Of a DNA stretch of 64,000 nt, positions 8,983-18,272 are shown piece by piece. Source of the stretch: Streptomyces ipomoeae 91-03 (lineage in GTDB: Bacteria > Actinomycetota > Actinomycetes > Streptomycetales > Streptomycetaceae); NCBI RefSeq assembly GCF_000317595.1, contig NZ_AEJC01000638.1:1-64000 (forward strand), in the 5' to 3' direction. Within the stretch, counting starts at the first letter, position 1. Each line of letters begins with the position of its first letter. The translations under genes were made by a program, and so were the position numbers. The notes beneath the pieces are model-generated. The model was not told where the DNA came from, did not search any database, and saw only the letters and a program-made list of their open reading frames with translations.

Positions 8983-9031
8983 TGTACTCGCCGGTATCAC
9001 GGCTCAAGTCCCCTTCAGATGAGGAGAGTTC

Positions 9032-9949
9032 ATGCCGCGCCCGTTCCGCTTCGGAGTCAGTCTGCTCAATCCCACGTCCGCCGAGGAGTGGCGAGCGAAG
9101 TGCCGCCGCGCCGAACAGCTCGGTTACGACGTGATCCTCGTCCCGGACCATCTGGGCATGCCGGCGCCCTTCCCGTCCCTGGTGGCCGCGGCGGAGGCGA
9201 CCGAGCGACCACGGCTCGGCACCTTCGTGCTCAACGCGGGCTTCTGGAACCCCACGCTGCTGGCGCGCGAGGTGGCCACCACGGACGCGCTGACCGGCGG
9301 GCGCCTGGAGCTGGGGCTGGGCACCGGCTACGTCCAGGCCGAGCACGACAAGGCCGGGCTGCCCTGGGGGTCGCCCGGTGAGCGCATCGACCACCTTCTG
9401 CGCACGATCGAGGAGTTGGACCGTCTCCTCGCCTCCGACGAACTCCCCCACTCTCGACCGCGCTCGAGCGGGGGGACCCCCACGCCGCGCCCCGCGCAAC
9501 ACCGCCGGGTGCCGCTGCTCATCGGCGCCAACGGCGACCGGATGCTGAGGATCACCGCCGAGCACGCGGACATCGCGGCGTTCACGGGCGCCCGCCCGGC
9601 GGGGGACGGCCGGCTGGAAGCGCTCACGGCGGAGGAGCTCGACGACCGGGTCGCCCGCTACCAGGAGTTCGCCGCCGACCGCAAGGAACCGGCCGAGCTC
9701 AACCTGCTGATCCAGATCGTCGAGATCACCGACGACCGCTCAGCCGCCGTCCAGCCGTGGCTCAGCCACGTGCCGCATCTGACCGAGGAGCAGGTCCTCC
9801 AGCTGCCGCTGATCCTCGTGGGCACGCTGGACGAGATCGTCGCCCAGGTGCTGGCACAGCGGGAGCGGTACGGCTTCTCGTATCTGACGGTCCTGGAACC
9901 CAACATGGAGGTGTTCGGACGGGTCATGGAGGCCCTGCGCGGCCGATGA
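9032..9949 (+). CDS. LLM-class F420-dependent oxidoreductase (TIGR03621-like)
   Basis: 305-aa TIM-barrel flavin/F420 oxidoreductase of the bacterial luciferase superfamily. Seen: N-terminal FRFGVSLLNP strand, EQLGYDVILVPDHLG, the cofactor-loop segment GGRLELGLGTGYVQAEHDKAG, and PLLIGANGDRML near residue 170. GAGGAG precedes the ATG by 7 nt. Residues about 138-152 (a Pro/Ser/Arg/Gly-rich loop) come from a palindromic repeat inserted in frame. The substrate cannot be inferred; relatives include actinobacterial dehydrogenases of unknown function. Confidence 0.88.
   Translation: MPRPFRFGVSLLNPTSAEEWRAKCRRAEQLGYDVILVPDHLGMPAPFPSLVAAAEATERPRLGTFVLNAGFWNPTLLAREVATTDALTGGRLELGLGTGYVQAEHDKAGLPWGSPGERIDHLLRTIEELDRLLASDELPHSRPRSSGGTPTPRPAQHRRVPLLIGANGDRMLRITAEHADIAAFTGARPAGDGRLEALTAEELDDRVARYQEFAADRKEPAELNLLIQIVEITDDRSAAVQPWLSHVPHLTEEQVLQLPLILVGTLDEIVAQVLAQRERYGFSYLTVLEPNMEVFGRVMEALRGR
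9442..9482. repeat. Palindromic Streptomyces repeat inserted in frame in a CDS
   Basis: ACTCCCCCACTCTCG at the left and CGAGCGGGGGGACCCCCA at the right form an imperfect palindrome about 41 bp long. This is the recognisable C5/G5-bounded small repeat scattered through many Streptomyces genomes. Here it adds about 14 codons to the oxidoreductase without breaking the frame. Confidence 0.6.
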
Positions 9950-9989
9950 CCTCTGACCTCCAAGGCCGACTCCAGCATCCGTTCGGTCA

Positions 9990-10787
9990 GCGGCTGGGGC
10001 AGCCAGTCCTCGCCGGCCAGCTGCAGGCCCCCGGGCCGGGCCCGCTCACAACCCGTCGATCAGTTGCTCGTCCACGGCTTCGATTCGGGCTGCATCGGGA
10101 GCTGCGGAAGATCCGCCACGCCTTCAGTCGCGCGACGCCGCGCTCGACCGGTGCCCGAGCCGCAGACAGCGCGCGGTTGACGGTGTGCTGGGCCGGCGTG
10201 TACTCGCCGCCCGGCGGGGGTCTGAGGGGTGCTGTCACCCACGAGCCGGCTCCCATGTAGGCGCGATCGGCGAGGAGCGGAACGCCCTGGCGTTCGCAGA
10301 TCCGGATGATCCGGTGCGTGCGGGCCGCGGTGAGATCCGCGCGCGGCCGGGCAGTGCCGGCGAGATCCACAGCAGCCGCCCCCCTCCCCCGCGGGGTCGG
10401 TCACCACCTGCACGTTCACTCCGTGTCGGCGGTGCTTGTGGAATAGTCGGCCCGGCTGTCGCCGATCCGGTCGCACTCCGTGAGAGTGCCGTCGAGCAGG
10501 ACGTGGTCGGGGGCGGCCCCGCGTGGCGCCTTGAGCAGGCCCGGCGCGCGGTCGGCGAGCAGGCCGATCACCGCGCTGGTGCAGGCGTGGGCGGTGCCGA
10601 CAAAGATGCCGAAACCCGCCGCGATCTGCGCGAAGGTGACGTGCCGGGGCAGGTACACCAGCCCGACCAGGGCACGCTGGTGCGGCGGGAGCTTGCAGCG
10701 GCGGTCACCCTCCCTGGTGACGATGAGCATCGTGACCCGCTCGACCAGGACGTGAGGCAGGTCGAGCGCGGCAGAATACGGAACCAA
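9990..10787 (-). pseudogene. Frameshifted IS5-family transposase
   Basis: Two minus-strand pieces are homologous to the intact transposase at 23148-23984. 10416-10787 carries the N-terminal half ([19 protein letters not shown] through [21 protein letters not shown]). 9990-10370 carries the C-terminal DDE half ([47 protein letters not shown]). At least one frameshift lies near 10380-10420 and the extreme C-terminus diverges. This is an inactive IS remnant marking the left border of the biosynthetic cluster. Confidence 0.8.
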
Positions 10788-10909
10788 CGCGGCTCCTGTG
10801 CCTGGGGGTTGAGACGTCGAACACCTCCCCCAACGGCATGGGAGCCTCGTGCGTCGCGCACACCACCAGCGTCACCCGATCAGTGGCCGTACTGAAAACG
10901 CTCAGTCAT

Positions 10910-11496
10910 TCAGCTGACCGGCCGCCGCTTCCGGTGATGATGGCGACCCCTGTCAAAGCACGAGGCGGTCCGACTTCGGGCGTCAGCCCCTCGAAAGAAC
11001 GGCCACGGGCACTGGGAGTCCTCTGGGACTCCGGCCGCGTCAACGGACATGCCCGCGAAACAGCCGCAAGGCCATTTGCGCAGGGCGGCTTCGATGCGGA
11101 CGAGCCAGTCACGGTAGCCCGCGATCCGCTCGATACCGTGGCCGTCCTCGATGAGCCACTCCACGAACGTGTCGAGTGAGACGCCGTCATCGTGCGGGTT
11201 CACCAGGCTGAAGGTCCGGTAGAAGGAATTCGGGGTCACGCCCGTCGCGAGGAGCCTGAACAGCAGTCGGCTGAACATGTCGTGCACGTTCGGCTGCCCG
11301 GTGTACCGGCTGTGCGCGAGGATCATATTGGAGCGGAACACCGTCACCGGCAGGTCGCACAGGTCGTGCGCCTCCCGCAGGCAGCACTTCCCCTGCCCAC
11401 TTGCTCGTCGTGTACCCGCTGGCGTACCCGTCGTAGCGAGTAAGGGTCCTGCCCGAACGCGTCGTCGAGTTCCAGAGGGGTGGAATCCTGCCTCAT
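10910..11496 (-). pseudogene. Carboxylic acid reductase (CAR), C-terminal reductase-domain remnant
   Basis: Fragments in different minus-strand frames match the end of the thioester-reductase domain of aryl carboxylic acid reductases. In order: [16 protein letters not shown] (contains the SDR YxxxK pair), [50 protein letters not shown], then [20 protein letters not shown] and [21 protein letters not shown] frameshift lies near 11390, about 35 residues are missing between SFY and VNPHDD, and the adenylation and carrier domains are absent. An intact enzyme would reduce an aryl acid such as a PABA derivative to the aldehyde. It is dead here. Confidence 0.75.
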
Positions 11497-11524
11497 GGGC
11501 GCATCCTCGAAAACGTTGTTGGCT

Positions 11525-12949
11525 TCACGCGCCGAACGGGGCGGGAGAATTACCGTGACTTGCGCCCCAGGCCGCGGCATTCACCGCTGCGTCCGGCGCC
11601 ACGCCGCCGGTTGCCCCAGGGTTGAACATCTCGGCGACCAGGAAGGCCAGGTCAAGCGCCTGGCCTCCGTTCAGGCGCGGGTCGCACGCCGACTCGTACC
11701 TGCGGTGCAGGTCGTCGAAACCCAGTTCGGCGCCGCCGCCGACGCACTCGGTCACGTCCTCGCCGGTCAGCTCCACGTGCAGTCCGCCGACGTGGGTGCC
11801 GAGCGCCTCGTGCACCTCGAAGAAGCCTGCGACCTCGGCGAGGATGTCGTCGAACCGCCTGGTCTTGTGCCCGCTGGGCGCCTCGAAGGTGTTGCCGTGC
11901 ATCGGATCGCACACCCACACCACCGGCGCGCCGGAAGCCGTGACCTTCTCCACGAGCTCCGGCAGCAGGTACCGCACGCGGTGCGCCCCCATGCGCACGA
12001 CGAACGTCAGCCGGCCCGGCCGCCGGTCGGGGTCGAGGCGGTCGATCAGGGCCAGCGCCTGCTCGGGCGTGGCGGCAGGGCCCAGCTTCACCGCGATCGG
12101 ATTGTCGATGCTCGCGAAGTAGGCGACGTGGGCGCCGTCGAGCTGTCTGGTGCGGTCGCCGATCCACAGCATGTGGCCACTGCCCGCATACCTTCGGCCG
12201 GAACGCGGGTTGTAGCGGGTCAGCGCGGCCTCGTAGTCGAGCAGCAGTCCCTCGTGGCTGGCGAACAACTCCGTGGTGCTGGGCGGATCGCCGCTGCCGC
12301 ACGCGTCTTTGCAGGACAGTGCCTGGCCGATTCGACTGGCGAGTCCGCCGTAGCGTTCACCGGCAGGCGAGCGTGAGACGAAGTCCTGGATCTCCCTGTG
12401 CAGTTGGCGTAGGTCGGTGCCGCCACGAGCGCATGCGCGCATGACGTCCAGGGTGTAGCGCGAAGCGTCGTACATCCGAAGCAGCCGGGCCGGGTCCGGC
12501 CGTCGTTCGGCCTGGCTGAAGCCGATGCCGTTCACCGCGTCGCCCCGGTAGACCGGCAGCGTGCGCCCGTCGACGGTCTCGGTCGGCCGGGATCGGGGCT
12601 TCGCGTACTGCCCGGCCATCCGGCCCACCTTGACCACCGGCAGCGCCGACGCGTACGTCAGGATCACGGCCATCTGCTGCAGGAGGCGCAGTTTGCTGTG
12701 AATCGCCTGTGCCGAGAGGCGGTCGAAACGTTCGGCGCAGTCGCCACCCTGCAGCAGGAACGCCTTGCCCTCTGCCGCCTGGGCGAGTCGTGCGGTGAGC
12801 GTGTCGCACTCCTGTGGCGTGACCAACGGGAGCAGGGCCGCCAGGTGATCCGCCACATCGCCGAGCTCGGCCGGGCTGGGCCACTCCGGCCGCTGGTGGG
12901 CGACGAGTGTCCGCCAGTGCGCGGCGGCTTCGCCGGTGGGGCTCAACAT
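11525..12949 (-). CDS. Type II 3-deoxy-7-phosphoheptulonate synthase (DAHP synthase)
   Basis: First enzyme of the shikimate pathway (PEP plus erythrose 4-phosphate), 475 aa from ATG 12949 or 484 from TTG 12976. Class II motifs are seen: LLQGGDCAER, a metal-ligand Cys environment; VGRMAGQYAKPR; VVRMGAHRVR; WVCDPMHGNT; and HVELTGEDVTECVGG. ACGGAG is just upstream of the ATG. The gene lies at the end of the minus-strand operon, 37 bp after the N-oxygenase. Second DAHP synthases are common in clusters that need chorismate, here for PABA. Confidence 0.92.
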   Translation of the reverse strand: MLSPTGEAAAHWRTLVAHQRPEWPSPAELGDVADHLAALLPLVTPQECDTLTARLAQAAEGKAFLLQGGDCAERFDRLSAQAIHSKLRLLQQMAVILTYASALPVVKVGRMAGQYAKPRSRPTETVDGRTLPVYRGDAVNGIGFSQAERRPDPARLLRMYDASRYTLDVMRACARGGTDLRQLHREIQDFVSRSPAGERYGGLASRIGQALSCKDACGSGDPPSTTELFASHEGLLLDYEAALTRYNPRSGRRYAGSGHMLWIGDRTRQLDGAHVAYFASIDNPIAVKLGPAATPEQALALIDRLDPDRRPGRLTFVVRMGAHRVRYLLPELVEKVTASGAPVVWVCDPMHGNTFEAPSGHKTRRFDDILAEVAGFFEVHEALGTHVGGLHVELTGEDVTECVGGGAELGFDDLHRRYESACDPRLNGGQALDLAFLVAEMFNPGATGGVAPDAAVNAAAWGASHGNSPAPFGA

Positions 12950-12986
12950 GATCTCCGTCCGCTTCTCATGGCTCAACGGTGCGGGG

Positions 12987-13916
12987 TCAGCGCTGGACCA
13001 TCTCGACGAGGTCGTGGCTGATGCCCAGGTCGTCGAGCAGCAGCTGCAACGGTCCGGTGTCCCGCGCGGGCACGGGACGGGACGCGGCCCACTCGCTCAG
13101 CTGACCGGTGTCGATCTCGAAGCCTCCCTGGGCCGCCACGGTCACCCAGGGTTCCAGGTCCGCGGAGCGGAACGCGGTCAGCCCGGTGACGAGCGCTTCG
13201 CGGAACGTCCGCTGCTGTGCGCCGTCCAGGTTCCGGTAGAGCGAGCCGCACAACTCGCGGAACACCACCGCGTGTCCGCTCTCGTCCCGCCGGTGCAGAT
13301 CGGTGGTGATCCGGTTCATCGGCTGGATCTCCTGGGCGGTGGCGAGTGCGGAGAGGAATCCGCTGATCGTCGTCTCGGCGGCCAGGGAGAACGCGATGTC
13401 GACGATGTCGCGGTCGAACCCGGACAGCCCGGCGCGGACCGCGTTCAGTCCCTGGACGACCGACCAGACGCCCGGCGCGAACCGCACGTCCTCCAGGCCG
13501 CGCCGCCTGCGGGTGACGCCGACGGCGTTGTGGCACATCAGGATGTGGTAATGCTCATCGATGATCGTCTGGTGCAGCGCGTCGACGGCGACGTCGTCGC
13601 GGCGGACGGGGATCCGTTCCTGGAGCATCAACCGGCAGGCCGGCAGGATGATCTCGTTCTCGATGGCCGCGGTCTTGGCGTTGTAGGCGATCCACGCCGC
13701 GGACAGGATGCGCTCGCGAGCGTCCCGGTCGAGCCGGTCGGCACCCGGCAGGCCCAGCACCGGGACGAGGTGTTCGGGGAAGTCCGGCAGCGCCGCGTCG
13801 AAGTGACCGTCGAGGTCGAGCTCGTCCTTCTTGACGGCCACCCGCTTCCCCCAGCGGAGCGTCAACTGCACCAGCAAGTCACGCTCGTACTCGGGCACTT
13901 CACGTGCCGCGGTCAT
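12987..13916 (-). CDS. AurF-like diiron N-oxygenase
   Basis: 309-aa ferritin-like non-haem diiron enzyme of the p-aminobenzoate N-oxygenase (AurF/CmlI) family. The metal-ligand pattern is present in order: TAAIENEIILPACRL, TIIDEHYHILMCHNAVG (ExxH), SLAAETTISGFL, and HRRDESGHAVVF (HxxxExxH). AAGGAGG precedes the ATG. Among PabAB, PabC and an arylamine N-acetyltransferase, the likely substrate is PABA or a prenylated PABA. Whether it stops at hydroxylamine or continues to nitro is not readable from sequence. Confidence 0.85.
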   Translation of the reverse strand: MTAAREVPEYERDLLVQLTLRWGKRVAVKKDELDLDGHFDAALPDFPEHLVPVLGLPGADRLDRDARERILSAAWIAYNAKTAAIENEIILPACRLMLQERIPVRRDDVAVDALHQTIIDEHYHILMCHNAVGVTRRRRGLEDVRFAPGVWSVVQGLNAVRAGLSGFDRDIVDIAFSLAAETTISGFLSALATAQEIQPMNRITTDLHRRDESGHAVVFRELCGSLYRNLDGAQQRTFREALVTGLTAFRSADLEPWVTVAAQGGFEIDTGQLSEWAASRPVPARDTGPLQLLLDDLGISHDLVEMVQR

Positions 13917-13929
13917 CGGGAAACCTCCT

Positions 13930-14757
13930 TCATGGGTTCACCACAGGAATCAGGGAGGCGTCGGCCGGAACGGCGAGCGCGGCCAGGCGCGACTGCCAGC
14001 GCTCGGCCACTGCGGCGTCCGTGTCCTGGAACCGGCCCAGCGCCTCGGTTACCGGCCGGATGCCGTGCAGGGCGTTCAGCGTCCAGACGGGCACGCCGAC
14101 GAGATCCGGCGCGGTGGCCTGCTCGGTGACGACCCGGTGCCCTGCCGTACCGGCGAGCTCGCCGAGCAGGGCGCGGGTGATCCCGGGGAGCAGGCCGGGG
14201 CCGGGTGGTGGCCCGCACAGCATGTCGCCCCGCCACCAGACGATGCTCGTGGACGCCCCTTCGACCACGTGCCCTTCCGTCGAGACCAGCAGCGCCTCGT
14301 CAGCTCCCGCCGTAGCCGCGGCAGCGCGCAGGGAAGCCAGGTGGTCCAGGTCGGCGCCCTTGACGGCCGGCAGCCGACGACGGTCGGGTCCCGCCGCGGT
14401 CCACAAGCGGACGGTCGCGGTGCGCGGTGGCGCGGGGCGCAGCCACATCCGCAGCCGCGTTTTCGACCCGATCTCCACGAGTTCGACGCGAGGAAACCAT
14501 CGGCCTCGCGCGGGCAACGACTCGGCGACCGCCCGCAGGAACCGGTTCGTCTGTTCCGCTCCCGGTTCGGAGAACCGGTCGCAGGCCCGACCGAAGCGTT
14601 CGGCGTGCCGGTCGAGTCCCCGCACCCGCCCCTCGTCCACGAGCCAGGAGTCGATGACCCGCACCGTCCCTGCGGCGTCGGCCGGCGACCATCCGCCATC
14701 GGCGTCCCACCACCGGCGGACGCCCTGGGCGGTCGCTGTGCTCATCGCTGTGTTCAT
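13930..14757 (-). CDS. pabC: Aminodeoxychorismate lyase, class IV aminotransferase fold
   Basis: PLP enzyme that splits 4-amino-4-deoxychorismate into p-aminobenzoate and pyruvate; 275 aa. The PLP lysine is in LPAVKGADLDHLASL. GADEALLVSTEGHVVEGAST is the fold-type IV cofactor segment, and TPDLVGVPVWTLNALHGI-like residues near the C-terminus fit the family (seen: APDLVGVPVWTLNALHGI). Its ATG overlaps the pabAB stop (ATGA), so translation is coupled. It provides the aryl precursor for the cluster. Confidence 0.88.
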   Translation of the reverse strand: MNTAMSTATAQGVRRWWDADGGWSPADAAGTVRVIDSWLVDEGRVRGLDRHAERFGRACDRFSEPGAEQTNRFLRAVAESLPARGRWFPRVELVEIGSKTRLRMWLRPAPPRTATVRLWTAAGPDRRRLPAVKGADLDHLASLRAAAATAGADEALLVSTEGHVVEGASTSIVWWRGDMLCGPPPGPGLLPGITRALLGELAGTAGHRVVTEQATAPDLVGVPVWTLNALHGIRPVTEALGRFQDTDAAVAERWQSRLAALAVPADASLIPVVNP

Positions 14758-16833
14758 CGCTGGGAGCCGCCCACGTCCGACGCCGCCGGCGCACGCCAGG
14801 CGCGGAGCGACGCTGCCGCCTTGAGCAGCATCTCCTCGTACTCTTCATGCGGGTCGGAGTCGAGCACGATCGCCCCGCCGGCTCCGATGGTCAACCGGTC
14901 ACCGACGCGAACCGCGGTGCGGATCACGATGTTCAGGTCCGTGCCGCCGGAGAGGCCGAAGTAGCCGAGGGCGCCGGAGTAGACACCCCGGGCCTCCGTC
15001 TCCAAGCGGTCGATGATCTCCATGGTGCGCAGCTTCGGCGCCCCGGTCATCGACCCGCCCGGGAAGCACTGCCGGGCGCAGTCCATCGCGCTGACCCCGT
15101 CTTTGAGCCGTCCACGAACAGTGGAGACCAGTTGGTGCACGGTCTCGTAGCTCTCGACAGCCAGGTACGGGTCGACCTCGATGCTGCCCACCTCACACAC
15201 CCGGCCCAGGTCGTTGCGCAACAGGTCGACGATCATCAGGTTCTCGGCCTGCGTCTTGGCGCTCGAAGCGAGGGTGGCAGCCAGTTCGGCGTCGCGCACC
15301 GGGTCGGCGTCGCGAGGGGCTGTGCCCTTGATCGGCTTGCTGGTGACCGTGCGGTCTCTCTCGATGCGCAGGAACCGCTCCGGCGAGGAGCTGAAGACCG
15401 TGACGTCGCCGAGGCGTAAGAGCGCGGCGTACGGTGCCGGGTTCGCCCGGCGCAGCCTCAGGTAGAAGGAGGTGTCGTCGTCATGGAACGGCATGTGCAA
15501 CTTGTTGGTCAGGCAGATCTCGTAGCTCTCGCCCAGGTTCAGCTGCCGTTGGCACTCCGTGATGTCCGCCAGGTACTGGCTCCGGCCGCGACCGAGGTAC
15601 TCCTCGGGATTCGGGGGCTGGTCGGCGGCAGGGTCGCCCGGCGGCTCGGTGTCGGCCGGGTTCAGGCCCATCAGGAGCGCGGACGTTCGTTCCACCCACT
15701 CCTGCGCGTCGCGCCGGGTCTTCTCGTCGTGGACGGCCACCAGGTAGGTCAGTCCCTCCTGGTGGTCGACCGCGATGACGCGATCGGCGAACATCCAGAC
15801 GGCGTCCAGCGTTTCGGCGGTGTGGCGGGCCGTGGCCCCGCATTCGGCCTTGAGTTCGTAGCCGAAGTAGCCGACGTAGCCGCCGGTCAGGTCGAAGGGC
15901 AGGTCCGAGTCGGGGATACGCCGTTCGCGCAGCCGCTGCTCAAGGACGTCGAACACGCTGCCGGTGACGAGGCGGACGCCGTTCGCGTCGCGCACTTCCA
16001 CTGTCCCGCTGCCGGTGCGGTAGGTCAGGACCTCGCTGAGCGGACCTGACGTGTCGCCGAGGAACGAGAACCGGGACAGGCCTTCCTCCACCCGGCTGCT
16101 GTCCAGCCAGAAGCAGTACGGGATGTTGTCGAAGAGCTTGAGAAAAATGGCCTCGGAGTCGGCAGCGGTCGACACGACCGTGCTGATGATTCCCAGTCCC
16201 TCGACCGCGCTGGGCGTGTCGTCGGACAGTGCGGTGACGGTGTCGGTGACGGTGACGGACGGCCGTTGTCCGTGCTGCGTCCGGCGGGTCAGTTCGGCGA
16301 AGTTCTGCAGGATCTCACGCCCGTACTGGGAAGCGATCGACTCTGGGTGGAACTGCACGCCCCACTGCGGCAGTTCGCGGTGACGCAGCGACATGAGCAC
16401 ACCGTCGTCTGCCCACGCGGTGGCGACGAGTTCCTCGGGCAGGGGCTCCTGCACGCACAGCGAGTGGTAGCGAACCGCGACGAATTCACGCGGAATTCCG
16501 GCGAACAGCGGATCTCCCTCGTGGGAGACCTTGGCGAGGTGCCCGTGTTTCGGTTCGGGCGCGGCGACCACCGACGCTCCGGCCAGGTGCGCGATCATCT
16601 GATGGCCGAAGCAGACGCCCAGCACGGGCAGCGTGGTGCGGCGCAGCAGGTCGCCGAGGAGGCCGACGTCGCGGGGGTTCTGCGGCCGTCCAGGGCCGGG
16701 TGAGACCACGATGTTGTCGAAGTTCTCCAGCCGCAGGCTGGACAACATCGGATCGTCGTTGACCATGACGACCGGCTCCTGGCCGTTGATGTCGGCGATC
16801 AACTGGTACAGGTTGAAGGTGTACGAGTCATAG

Positions 16834-18246
16834 TAGGGCTTGGTTATCTTGGATGGGGAATAGCGTGTCGGCCTCGCGGGGGTGAGGGCCATGACCCCGC
16901 AGGAGCTGGTGGAGGCCCAGGACCGGCTGGCGGCGTTCGCGGCCGAGGTGTTCGCCCCGCTGGGGCGGGTTGACCAGCGGCGGTGGGGCGAGCGGTATGT
17001 GCGGGGGCTGCTCGGCGAGGGGCGGCGCAAGTCGATGGAGCCGATGGCGGCCCGGCTGGGGGTGGACCGGCAGGGGCTGCAGCAGTTCCTGGCCGACTCC
17101 CCGTGGTCGCACCAGATGGTGCTGGCCGAGGTGGCCTGGAGGATGGAGCCGGTCATCCGCCCGGATGCCTGGGTGGTCGATGACGTGTCCTTCCCCAAGG
17201 ACGGGCACGCCTCCCCGGGCGTGGCCGCGCAGTACTGCGGGGCGTTGGGCAAAACCGCGAACTGCCAGGTCGCGCCGAGCGTGCACCTGGTCACCGATGC
17301 CGCCTCCTGCCCGGTGAACCGGCGGCTGTTCCTGCCGGCCGCGTGGGATGCGGCCGCCGCGCCCGCCGAGGAGGCCGGCCGGGCGGAGCACAGGCGGCGC
17401 CGGGCCCGGATCCCCGCCGGCGTGGGGCATGCCGAGAAGTGGCAGCTGGCCGTCGACATGGTCGACGAGCTGCGCTGCTGGGGCCTGGAGCCGCCGCTGG
17501 TGGTGGCCGACGAGGGCTACGGGCAGGACGGGGCCTTCCGCGAGGCGCTGACCGAGCGCGGCATCGCCTACGTGGTCGGGGCGCGCTCGGACACCGCGGT
17601 CCTGCCCGAGACCGCCACGCGCACCGCCCCTGCCTGGTCGGGCACCGGCCGCAAGCCCGTTGTGCGCTACCGGGACCAGCCCGTCGCGGTGCGCGAGCTG
17701 GTCCTGGGCATCGGGCGCGGCGCCCTGCACCGGGTGACCTGGCGCCAGGGCTCCAAGGGGCCGCTGCGCTCGCGGTTCGCCGCACTGCGGGTGCGCCCGG
17801 CCGGGGTCCGCCTGCGCCGGGCGCACCGGGGCGCGGACCTTCCGGTGTGCTGGCTGCTGGCCGAGTGGCCCGCCGGGGAGGAACAGCCGGTGAAGTACTG
17901 GCTGTCCACCCTGCCGGCTGACACCCCGCTGCGGCACCTGGTGCGTGCGGCGAAGATCCGCTGGCGGGTGGAGCACGACTACCGGGAACTGAAGACCGCC
18001 CTGGGACTGGGCCACTTCGAAGGCCGCACCTTCAACGGCTTCCTGCGGCACGTCACCCTGGCCTCGGTGGCGCAGGCGTTCTGCACCCTGGAGCGGCTGT
18101 GCCCGCCAGCAGCGGCCACGGCCTGACGACCTACCAGGTTGTGGCCGAGCTCCAAGTCCTCCTCGTCTGCTGGGCAGGAACATGCCCCACCTGCCGAAGA
18201 CCCTGGACCCGATACGACACGCCGGTCCCAACCTAACCAAGCCCTA
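16834..18246 (+). mobile_element. IS701-family insertion sequence, 1413 bp
   Basis: Ends are TAGGGCTTGGTTA at 16834 and its inverse TAACCAAGCCCTA at 18234-18246, imperfectly extended inward. The flanks 16830-16833 and 18247-18250 are both ATAG, a 4-bp target duplication as expected for IS701 elements. One transposase gene fills it. It is inserted in codon 11 of pabAB in antisense orientation. Confidence 0.9.
16882..18126 (+). CDS. IS701-family transposase
   Basis: 414-aa DDE transposase (DDE_5). Catalytic regions: WVVDDVSFPKDGHAS for the first Asp, PPLVVADEGYGQD for the second, and IRWRVEHDYRELKTALGLG with the Glu (YREL motif). N-terminal LGVDRQGLQQFLADSPWSHQ is the family DNA-binding region. 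GTG at 16882 or ATG at 16891 may start it. The frame is intact, so the element may be mobile. Confidence 0.92.
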   Translation: MRAMTPQELVEAQDRLAAFAAEVFAPLGRVDQRRWGERYVRGLLGEGRRKSMEPMAARLGVDRQGLQQFLADSPWSHQMVLAEVAWRMEPVIRPDAWVVDDVSFPKDGHASPGVAAQYCGALGKTANCQVAPSVHLVTDAASCPVNRRLFLPAAWDAAAAPAEEAGRAEHRRRRARIPAGVGHAEKWQLAVDMVDELRCWGLEPPLVVADEGYGQDGAFREALTERGIAYVVGARSDTAVLPETATRTAPAWSGTGRKPVVRYRDQPVAVRELVLGIGRGALHRVTWRQGSKGPLRSRFAALRVRPAGVRLRRAHRGADLPVCWLLAEWPAGEEQPVKYWLSTLPADTPLRHLVRAAKIRWRVEHDYRELKTALGLGHFEGRTFNGFLRHVTLASVAQAFCTLERLCPPAAATA

Positions 18247-18272
18247 ATAGTTGTCCAGCAGCAAAGTACGCA

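Noticed and set aside
14754-17459. 901-aa ORF as the real start of PabAB
   Set aside because: Its first 205 residues are the antisense of the IS701 transposase; the true start is beyond the IS at 18273.
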